Shown here one piece after another: positions 42,485-49,276 of a stretch of DNA of 64,000 nt (position 1 is its first letter; each line of letters starts with the position of its first letter). The notes under the pieces were generated by a model. It was not told the origin of the DNA. It saw nothing but the letters and a program-made list of their open reading frames with translations, and made no database searches. A program made the position numbers and the translations under genes. The DNA is taken from the NCBI GenBank assembly GCA_000283575.1, contig AP012044.1, positions 3,906,001 to 3,970,000 on the forward strand, written 5' to 3'. Origin of the DNA: Oscillibacter valericigenes Sjm18-20. GTDB lineage: Bacteria; Bacillota; Clostridia; Oscillospirales; Oscillospiraceae.

Positions 42485-44473
42485 TTAATCTTTTTTATAG
42501 AAATCGCATTCGTAGCCGTCGGCGCGGAGCATAAGACCGGAAGCCCAGGACGGGGTTCTGCCCATCTGTTCGCAAACCGCCGCAAGGGACATGCCTCTGT
42601 CCGCTTCGATGATGACTTCATCGTGTACATGAGCTACGATGTCACAGCTGCGCAGAGTTCTCATGGCATGGCAAAGAATATCCCGACTTGTGGCCTGTAT
42701 GATATTTTCCGTCAGTTTTGGGCCGTAAGTTTCAAGCCGTTCCCACTTTTTCGTGCCGCCGGTACCCTCATAAGTGATAGCTTCACCGCCGAAGCGGTTC
42801 TCGCCGATTCTCGGCTTCACATAGGCGAGTCTTCTGCCGGACGGCAGTCTTATGAAAAGAAATCCGCTCTCGTATGAAAACGTGATGCCGTAAGCGGATG
42901 TACTCGTCTTGCCTTTGATAGCCGCTTTCGCCGCCCGGTCAACCGCCCACCAGAACTTGACGATATTGGGGTTCGCACCTCGCCATGAGTTCACAATAGG
43001 CTGAAGCTCCGACTCCTTTAGTCCCATCTCCAGCGCGCCCATTGCCTTGAGCGCGCCCACGGAGCCGCCGTAGCCGCAGGCCAATTCGGCGACCTTGCCT
43101 TTCTGCCGGAGTTCACTGTTTACGCTGTGCTTGACCACGGGGACATGGAACATCTGCGAGGCGGTGGCGCAGTAGATGTCTTCACCCTTGGCGAAAGCGT
43201 CCATTTTCCACTATTCTTTCGCAAACCATGATAAGACTCTCGCCTCAATTGCCGAAAAATCCGATACGATAAACTTTCTGCCATTCTGCGGCACGAAAGC
43301 CGTGCGGATAAGCTGAGACAGAGTATCCGGTATATCCTCATACAGCATTTCAAGAGCGTCGTAATCTTTGGCACTGGTAAGATCGCGGGCTTCGGCAAGG
43401 TCAGGGATATGGTTTTGGGGCAGATTTTGTAACTGGACGAGCCGTCCCGCGAACCGGCCCGTGCGCGATGCTCCGAGAAACATGAACATTCCACGGACAC
43501 GGCTGTCGGTGCAGACGGCGTTCTCCATCGCCGCGTATTTCTTTACGGATGATTTCGCAAGCTGTTGGCGGAGCTGCAGCACCGGCACAAGCTCCGCCGG
43601 AGCGGTCTTTAGCTGTGCCGTCACTTCCTTTTTGCCGAGGGTGTCTATCTCAAGCCCGTTATCCGTAAGCCAGCTCTTGATCTGTGCCACGCTGTTGGGG
43701 TTTTCCAGAGCGGTCAGTTCCCGCATGGCTTCGGTCAGTGCGTCCGTTGACTTCGCGTCCAGAGACAAACAGGCGGACACGAACGGCATATCCACTCCGA
43801 CGCCTCTGTCGTTTATTTCTTCGGAAAGATGATACTCATCCCATACGAAATCCGGCACCGGGAACTTTACCAGTCTTTTTTGAATCTGCATCTCTACTTC
43901 CACATCGCGCAGATTATAGGACTTGAAAAGCCCCCACTTTTCCGGCGCGTCAGAGGGCAGATTTCTCGTTCTGCCGCTATTCGCTTTTGTCGGCGCACAT
44001 GGCTGACAGAAAAATTTAATGAGTTCCTTGCCCTCGGTCAGTTTTTTCTTTTCAAGACCGAGTATCTCTCCGACTCCCGAAAGGGAGAGCGGAAGACCGA
44101 GATAAGCCGCCCAGGTCATGGAGCATCGCCAGGAGGATGGGTTCAGAAACCGGGCGCATTCCCCGGACAGCGGGTGATTATCATGGAATGAGTCCAGGCT
44201 GACACCCGTGTCGGCGAGATACCGAGACAAACACACCCGTTCAAATCCGCTGTTGTGTGCCCATTTAATAACGGTATCGTCCGTAAGAGCGTCGAGAATA
44301 TCTTGCGGTATGGTTTCACCTTGTAGAAGGTCAACAACCATCACTTTGCCGCCGTCCATACTGTATCCGAAGAGGATAATCTGAAAATCCGGAGCCTCAG
44401 CGTATTTATACACGCCGCATTTTTGAAGGCTGACACTGCTGAATGTCTCAATGTCCAGTTCCAGAGTTTTCAT
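42485..44473 (-). CDS. Family A DNA polymerase (phage PolA-like), interrupted by an in-frame TAG
   Basis: A 662-codon gene from the ATG at 44473. The 3'-5' exonuclease-type front opens TLELDIETFSS; ALTDDTVIKWAHNSGFERVC and the palm follow: VSDFSAIEARVLSWFAKE (motif A, catalytic Asp). Directly after FAKE the codon is TAG (43213-43211), then WKMDAFAKGEDIYCATASQM continues in frame, with the rest of the fingers and motif C (VAHVHDEVIIEAD) intact to 42485. Translation stopping at TAG would remove the second catalytic Asp. GAA-TAG-TGG fits a lost Gln, Glu or Lys codon. A restart at the ATG at 43204 is possible but would not make a polymerase. Confidence 0.88.
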
Positions 44474-44567
44474 CGTCATCCTCCTCCCAGCAGCAGCAAT
44501 CCTCCGAGTCGTTCATGCATCTGCCCTCGTTATAGTCAAGGTAATCGTAATTACTGCCATCGCACAT
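44448..44567 (-). CDS. Tiny acidic Cys-rich phage protein
   Basis: A 39-residue ORF, MCDGSNYDYLDYNEGRC followed by a CCCW cluster and an acidic run, overlapping the start of the polymerase gene. Ribosome site GGAAACGA is weak. Short acidic Cys-rich ORFs in this place occur in related prophages. It may serve mainly as a coupling leader for the polymerase. Confidence 0.45.
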   Translation of the reverse strand: MCDGSNYDYLDYNEGRCMNDSEDCCCWEEDDDENSGTGH

Positions 44568-44629
44568 ATTCGTTTCCTCCATATGAAAAGCGGAGGAGAA
44601 AGACCGTCTCCCTCCGCCGCCCGTTTAGG

Positions 44630-44779
44630 TTACTGCTTTTTTTCCTTTTCCTTGCGGATGCGCCTTTTCTCCTTGCGCTCCGCAATCGCATACTTTACGA
44701 TGCAGATGACATTACCGATAAGGAAGCCCACGACGGCTCCAAAGCAGACCGAAAGCATCATTGACTGAATCTGTGTCAT
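44630..44779 (-). CDS. Small single-span membrane protein
   Basis: A 49-residue ORF starting at the ATG at 44779 (GGGAGGGTGAACGCT upstream): MTQIQSMMLSVCFGAVVGFL and GNVICIVKYAIAERK give one membrane helix, then a Lys/Arg-rich cytoplasmic tail. It lies between the DUF2815 gene and the polymerase gene. Function unknown. Confidence 0.6.
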   Translation of the reverse strand: MTQIQSMMLSVCFGAVVGFLIGNVICIVKYAIAERKEKRRIRKEKEKKQ

Positions 44780-44794
44780 AGCGTTCACCCTCCC

Positions 44795-45370
44795 TTAACC
44801 CAGAAAGTCGTCGTCGGCATCGGACTGGTAACCGTCATTGAAATCGTCTTCAGCCTTTACCTTACCGCCGAGTGACTCGCCGTCCTTGATTTTTTGGATG
44901 TTCTGAAGACCGCAGGCGATTCCGCGGTTTCCAGACGCTGAGTATGCATAGAACGAAAGGGACACACGGGCATACACGCCGGAGTAGATTTCCGAGGTTT
45001 CAAAGATGGGTTGACAGTGGATGTCCACCACGCCGGGAGCATTGTTGCTGTTGGCATTTACGAACCAGCAGCCCTTGTACGCTTCATCATCCTGGCGTTC
45101 AAGGTCACCGTCGCGGAGGGGCGTTTTCAGAGTGGAGAGTGGAGGAACTGTTTTGCCGCTGCCGCGCAGTTTGCCCTGACCTTCCTCGTAGGCCGCCTGA
45201 ATAGCCGCCTTAATCTTGGCTACGGTGACAGTGTCCGACTTAGGGATGAGGACGGAGGTGGAAAACTTGGGCGCACCGCCATTTATGCTTTTTGCGGTCC
45301 AGATATTTGCGTAACTGAGGCGAACGACGCCGGTTACTACTTTTGTGGGATTGGTTACAGTATTTTTCAT
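44795..45370 (-). CDS. DUF2815 protein (phage single-strand DNA-binding type)
   Basis: A 191-residue protein (ATG at 45370). It has the family pattern TGVVRLSYANIWTAKSINGG, KFSTSVLIPKSDTVTVAKIK and YSGVYARVSLSFYAYSASGN, with an acidic tail ending DADDDFLG. DUF2815 proteins are OB-fold-like, and the acidic tip is typical of SSB-type proteins that recruit partners. It follows the DUF2800 gene, the usual pair in Firmicutes phages. Intact. Confidence 0.88.
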   Translation of the reverse strand: MKNTVTNPTKVVTGVVRLSYANIWTAKSINGGAPKFSTSVLIPKSDTVTVAKIKAAIQAAYEEGQGKLRGSGKTVPPLSTLKTPLRDGDLERQDDEAYKGCWFVNANSNNAPGVVDIHCQPIFETSEIYSGVYARVSLSFYAYSASGNRGIACGLQNIQKIKDGESLGGKVKAEDDFNDGYQSDADDDFLG

Positions 45371-45374
45371 GATA

Positions 45375-46487
45375 TTAATCCTCCATATTTTCGATAGGGC
45401 CGGCGAAATCATCCGCCGCCGTGTTCAGTTCTTTACGCTTGTCCGATGTCGGAACAAGTACAGGTTTGCCTTCGGGCTTGCAGGTCAGCCCACCGAGGAG
45501 TTCATCAAACTTTTTCCTGCCGAGAAGCGAGGTCATTGCCGTTATGCCGAGCAGCTTGTGTTCATATGGGTCGTACCCGGCGTCCTTGACCGCAGCAGCG
45601 GCGGCATCCTCATCTGTGTACTTGCGGTTGCTTCTGCCGGCAACAACCTTCCAGCCGTCATACTTGGTGCCGGTAAGTGCCTGGGCAAGAGCATAGTCCT
45701 TGAAGTCCGATGCCCAGGAGACCAATTCGTCGATTTTGCCGAGGATGTCCGCCACCTCGCAGATTTGCAGCAGAGCGGGATCGACGAAGTCATAGGCGGC
45801 AAGCGCCATATTTACTTCGGCTCTGGCTCTGCATTCGGCTTTCGCCTTGCAGAACCGACAGTGATCACCAGCCTTGTAGCCGCCTTCGCCTTTCCATGCG
45901 AGTTTAGCCGCTGGGGCAAGTACGGTTTCCGCCCATTCGGTGAGTGCCTCCGCAGTTGTTTCCCAGGTCTGCACATTGCCGAGCCTGGGCTGATAAATGC
46001 TCATCCGCACAGTGTCAAACCGATAAAGGAAGTCGAACATCCGCATGGCTCCGAGGACATATATGCGAAGCTGGTCGTTCTCTTCCGCGTCGACCTTTAC
46101 GCCGCGGCCACTCTTCAAGTCGATGATGTGCAGGACACCGTCCGACACGATAAGCGCATCGCAGGTGCCAAAGCACTCAGGGACATAAAGGGAGCAGTCC
46201 ACACGCTGTTCAACAAATATGGCCGGGTCTTTGAGTTCTTCTGTCTGTTCCATTACGAAGTCGGCATAATCGGATGTGTATTCATCCATTTCCACATCTT
46301 CGCAGACGGGCTGATTTTTAGCTCTTCCGAGCTTGTGGTTGAGTTTCTCCTCCGCCACACCGTGGGCGAGGGTGCCTTCCGAGGCGTAGCTTGATTCCGA
46401 GTCCGCAAGGAACTCCGTAAGCCTCGCCGACGCTGGACAAGCTATCCACCTGTGGCTTGCCGAAGGAGAAAGGAGAGCGTGACTCAT
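45375..46487 (-). CDS. DUF2800 protein (Cas4/RecB-like phage nuclease)
   Basis: A 370-residue protein opening LLSPSASHRWIACPASARL with the following GTLAHGVAEEKLN motif. ECFGTCDALIVSDGVLHIID and LKSGRGVKVDAEENDQLRIY carry the PD-(D/E)xK acidic and Lys residues. GDHCRFCKAKAECRARAE supplies the Cys cluster near the C-terminal half, as in Cas4/RecB exonucleases. Forms a recombination/replication pair with the downstream DUF2815 protein. Intact. Confidence 0.88.
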   Translation of the reverse strand: MSHALLSPSASHRWIACPASARLTEFLADSESSYASEGTLAHGVAEEKLNHKLGRAKNQPVCEDVEMDEYTSDYADFVMEQTEELKDPAIFVEQRVDCSLYVPECFGTCDALIVSDGVLHIIDLKSGRGVKVDAEENDQLRIYVLGAMRMFDFLYRFDTVRMSIYQPRLGNVQTWETTAEALTEWAETVLAPAAKLAWKGEGGYKAGDHCRFCKAKAECRARAEVNMALAAYDFVDPALLQICEVADILGKIDELVSWASDFKDYALAQALTGTKYDGWKVVAGRSNRKYTDEDAAAAAVKDAGYDPYEHKLLGITAMTSLLGRKKFDELLGGLTCKPEGKPVLVPTSDKRKELNTAADDFAGPIENMED

Positions 46488-46810
46488 AACAGCGCCCTCG
46501 CTTTTTCCATGAGCTCTTCATAGAACCCACTTTCGACCTCGGACAGCTTTTCACAGCCGTGGCTTTTAAGCAGCTTCTTTACCTCCGTCGTTTTTCCGCT
46601 GCGGGAAATCTCCGCCAGCAGAGCGCGGACTTCGGCAAGCTGTGGGGTCTTCTTCTGAGGTGCTTTGGGAGTGGGACTGCCGACCTCGTCTGCCTTGAGC
46701 GCTGTACTCAGCTTTGTCACGCTGTCCGCCAGTGAGGTGAGTTCTGAGATTACGCGCGCCAGGGTTTCCGCAATGTTGACCAGTTCGTTCCCGATTTCGG
46801 TGATTGTCAT
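46484..46810 (-). CDS. Small coiled-coil phage protein, unknown function
   Basis: A 108-residue protein (ATG at 46810; GGAGGTAAACCCA upstream). The N-terminal ~45 residues are coiled coil (LVNIAETLARVISELTSLAD); a Lys/Pro linker and a small helical domain follow (QLAEVRALLAEISRSGKTTE). Homologues in clostridial prophages carry the meaningless label rRNA biogenesis protein rrp5. It overlaps the DUF2800 start and is preceded by leader motif copy B. Confidence 0.7.
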   Translation of the reverse strand: MTITEIGNELVNIAETLARVISELTSLADSVTKLSTALKADEVGSPTPKAPQKKTPQLAEVRALLAEISRSGKTTEVKKLLKSHGCEKLSEVESGFYEELMEKARALL

Positions 46811-46846
46811 TGGGTTTACCTCCGTTCTTATTTGTGAGAGGTTTTG

Positions 46847-46892
46847 TCCCTCTCCACCTCGTACAGGACAGGCGGAGAGGGAAACCGTACCG
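46847..46892 (-). ncRNA. Structured leader RNA motif, copy B
   Basis: Minus-strand order: CGGTACGG (46892-46885), TT, stem arm TCCCTCTCC, the same 18-nt loop as copy A, closing arm GGAGAGGGA. Relative to copy A three base pairs are changed on both sides (G-C to C-G, C-G to T-A, T-A to C-G), and a fourth moves from T-G to C-G. It lies between the sigma-like gene stop and the 46484-46810 gene, ending 35 bases before its start. Confidence 0.65.
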
Positions 46893-46903
46893 AAATGCAA
46901 AAA

Positions 46904-47476
46904 TTAATCCGAATAATTTTTGAGGGCGGTGTTTTCACGAAGCGTCTGTGCGAGCTTTTTCACGCGCTTGCGGATAGCGCCCTCGCTCAGGCCGCATTCC
47001 TCTGCAATTTTCGCCTTGGTCTTCTCGCTCAGAAGTTCACCCCAGAGATACCGCTCATCCGGAGTAAGGGACTCAAGGGCGATGCGAATGGACGTGCGCG
47101 TTTCCTTTTTAATAAGGAACTCAACGGGGCCGTCCGCATCGTCCGGAATGTCGAAACCGCTCTCTTCGCCATCGTCGGAGCGGGACATAGGCTTATCGAT
47201 TTCGAGGTCGTCGCGCTTGGCCGCTTTCACCGTCCAGCGTTCCTGTGACTTGAGGTCGGCGGCGTTTGCCTTGTGGGTATCATCGCCCATAACGTTTCTG
47301 GGAAGACGAATTGCCATCTCGTGGTCGGGGCTGTAGTACCACCTCTGAACAAAGGGGGTGTCCGCTGTGGGTGTCTCCGCCGGAGCGAAGCATTCCTGCC
47401 GGGTGCATTCAAGCGATTCGCCGTTGCGGAACATACGGTAATAGTGCTGGTAGTGCAGTTTCTGATAGTTTTTCAT
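46904..47476 (-). CDS. Phage sigma-70 region 4-like regulator
   Basis: A 190-residue protein (ATG at 47476, AGGAGG upstream). The first ~110 residues are family-specific and charged. Residues ~130-190 form a sigma-4-type helix-turn-helix: IALESLTPDERYLWGELLSE, then TKAKIAEECGLSEGAIRKRV. First gene of the prophage early operon, so it probably regulates early or middle transcription. The bases 47477-47760 upstream contain no convincing gene; a candidate -10-like GATTATAC lies at about 47702-47695. Confidence 0.78.
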   Translation of the reverse strand: MKNYQKLHYQHYYRMFRNGESLECTRQECFAPAETPTADTPFVQRWYYSPDHEMAIRLPRNVMGDDTHKANAADLKSQERWTVKAAKRDDLEIDKPMSRSDDGEESGFDIPDDADGPVEFLIKKETRTSIRIALESLTPDERYLWGELLSEKTKAKIAEECGLSEGAIRKRVKKLAQTLRENTALKNYSD

Positions 47477-47830
47477 GGTGTTTCCTCCTGTGATGCCGCC
47501 GAGGGTGGCAGTGGAGGAAACATAAAGAAGGGTCTGCATCCGATGGACACAGACCCCGTTTCGCCGAAAATGAGCGCACGAAACTAAGGTGGCGGCACAT
47601 CGGAGCTTCAGAGGCGGTCTTTATCACCGCTCCCGAAACCTCATATGTTACCTCCACCGCTTCATGGCCACTCAGCGATGTGATATATTGTTAGAGCCGT
47701 ATAATCCGCGGCTCCTGCGGACAGTTTGGAATCTTTAGCACAAGGGCTTTTCTTGATTCCGTGTTAATGGTAGCACGGATTTTTTTCTTGCAAGGGACAC
47801 GCCGTGTCCTGTCAAAAAACCCGAAAACGC

Positions 47831-47886
47831 AAAAAAGCCGGAGTTATCTATTTCGGCCTGATACAGGCTTCATAGATAACTCCGGC
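47831..47886 (-). terminator. Rho-independent terminator at the end of the XRE transcript
   Basis: On the minus strand GCCGGAGTTATCTAT (47886-47872) pairs with ATAGATAACTCCGGC (47851-47837) and is followed directly by TTTTTTG. It cleanly separates the defence-island regulators from the prophage early operon. Confidence 0.88.
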
Positions 47887-47931
47887 GGTTAGCTCCTCGA
47901 TTGGCTACGGGGCAGATTGCGGTAGTTTCTT

Positions 47932-48126
47932 TTATTGATTCGCGGCTTTCGCCGCCTCCACCTGGTAGACTACGTCATCCCAGGGGATTTTCTCATATTT
48001 ATTTTTGTCTGATTTCTTCTCAAGGAATATCTTGTCACCTTCAACAATCACATCACAGAAGCGAGGCTGTGTTGACTTATCGCTGTGAAGGTCTCGAATT
48101 GGGCGTTTTACCGATTTTTGCACCAT
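47932..48126 (-). CDS. Small basic protein paired with the XRE regulator
   Basis: A 64-residue protein starting at the ATG at 48126 (AGGAGGGTGGCT upstream), MVQKSVKRPIRDLHSDKSTQ followed by beta-like CDVIVEGDKIFLEKKSDKNK and a helix. It lies 11 bases after the XRE gene, in one transcript ending in the terminator at 47831-47886. The pairing of a regulator with a short basic protein is reminiscent of toxin-antitoxin layouts, but nothing identifies it as one. Confidence 0.6.
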   Translation of the reverse strand: MVQKSVKRPIRDLHSDKSTQPRFCDVIVEGDKIFLEKKSDKNKYEKIPWDDVVYQVEAAKAANQ

Positions 48127-48137
48127 AGCCACCCTCC

Positions 48138-49091
48138 TCACTTCAAGTAATCGGCGATGAAGCTTCTGACGGAAGGAGATACCTTTGCGTCAAACTCCTG
48201 GTTGCGGATGATTTCGTACAGTTCGGCAGCCTTTTCTTGTAATCTGCCAAATGGGTCGTCTGCTGTGTAAAAGGCTTTTTCCCAATCATAGCTGGCACCG
48301 CTAGGATTACTGTGACAAGGGGTAGTGGTAACAAAGATGAAGTCGTAGTTAACCTTGGGTAGCTCGTCCGAATGAAATGGAATGATAACCAGGCTTCTGC
48401 CTTCACCAATATCGTCGCAGGAGAAAATATCATCTGCAAGTTTCCATTTTATATCTGGATTCATGTGGTTAGGATGATAGAAGGTAACTTCATCTTCCTC
48501 AGACATAAGTCCCATCTCCGAGTAATGGCCGTCAAGTTCATACATCGAACCTCCGCCTGGCTGCCACTCGATGGAACATTCTTCGGTCTGATGACGCAAT
48601 TTTTTGATAAACTGCAGAACAAGGTCGGTATTTTTGTTTGGAACAGAGAGATCAGTCTCAATAAGCTCTCTCACGTCAACCTCAAACAGGTGGGCAATTT
48701 TCCAGACGACATCGATGCTCAGCCGCTTGGAGGAGTTCTCCTTAGCCGTTCGTGAGATGTAGCCAGTGCTGATTCCAAGCAACTTTTCAAGGTCGCCGAA
48801 ACGCAGACCGCTTTTCTTGGCAAGAAAAGTAATGTTGCTGATAAGACAGCCATTATTAAACTCGCCTATGCCATCGAGATACTCCCGGATTAAGTCCTCC
48901 TGCTCCTGAAGAAGATTCTGCCAGCCGCTGTCATCCTCATCATGCATAGTGGAATCTATCTGTTGCTGTATCAAATCTCTGCTTTCAAGAGCCTGCATCA
49001 ACTCTGCGAAGTTATCTGGGGACACCAAAGAGTGCAGCTCCTCGCCGATTTCGTATTTGTCGCTCATATATTCATCAAACTGGCGTGACAT
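48138..49091 (-). CDS. XRE-family regulator with central HTH and C-terminal effector domain
   Basis: A 317-residue protein. The first ~85 residues are acidic and helical. Residues ~85-145 hold the helix-turn-helix (KSGLRFGDLEKLLGISTGYI then SSKRLSIDVVWKIAHLFEVD). Residues ~150-317 form an uncharacterised domain including LVIIPFHSDELPKVNYDF. Its promoter is overlaid with three ATTGAACCA-type half-sites, indicating self-regulation. ATG at 49091 with GGAGGTGTGAT upstream. It might also control the IrrE gene encoded upstream. Confidence 0.8.
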   Translation of the reverse strand: MSRQFDEYMSDKYEIGEELHSLVSPDNFAELMQALESRDLIQQQIDSTMHDEDDSGWQNLLQEQEDLIREYLDGIGEFNNGCLISNITFLAKKSGLRFGDLEKLLGISTGYISRTAKENSSKRLSIDVVWKIAHLFEVDVRELIETDLSVPNKNTDLVLQFIKKLRHQTEECSIEWQPGGGSMYELDGHYSEMGLMSEEDEVTFYHPNHMNPDIKWKLADDIFSCDDIGEGRSLVIIPFHSDELPKVNYDFIFVTTTPCHSNPSGASYDWEKAFYTADDPFGRLQEKAAELYEIIRNQEFDAKVSPSVRSFIADYLK

Positions 49092-49122
49092 ATCACACCT
49101 CCATTCAAATTGTTATAAGCAT

Positions 49123-49191
49123 ATTATATATATTGAACCAAACAATGTCAATGGTTCAATTGCAATTAGTATTACAATATTAATTGAACCA
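49123..49191 (-). promoter_or_regulatory. Consensus promoter with three XRE half-sites
   Basis: Minus-strand promoter TTGACA (49151-49146), 17-base spacer, TATAAT (49128-49123): full consensus at both boxes. Half-sites ATTGAACCA (49132-49140), TGGTTCAAT (49152-49160) and ATTGAACCA (49183-49191) place one dyad across the -35 and spacer and one further half-site upstream. This fits repression by the XRE protein made from the same transcript. Confidence 0.85.
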
Positions 49192-49260
49192 TAAAAAAGA
49201 CCTGCGATTAACTCGTAGGTCTAAATGGGCTGTTTATGAGCGGACACGCTATGTCCGCTT
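49192..49260 (-). terminator. Terminator hairpins after the IrrE-like gene
   Basis: Two hairpins follow the gene on the minus strand. The first is AGCGGACA/TGTCCGCT (arms at 49259-49252 and 49246-49239). The second is AGACCT/AGGTCT (49222-49217 and 49204-49199), followed by TTTTTT (49198-49193), a typical intrinsic terminator. The second lies directly beside the XRE operator. Confidence 0.72.
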
Positions 49261-49276
49261 TTGATGAAATTTATTT

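Noticed and set aside
42427..46900. Reading the GTVS..ACPVRG segments as conserved peptides
   Set aside because: They lie between a stop codon and a ribosome site, the stems covary while the loop stays fixed, and the downstream frames differ; RNA structure explains this better.
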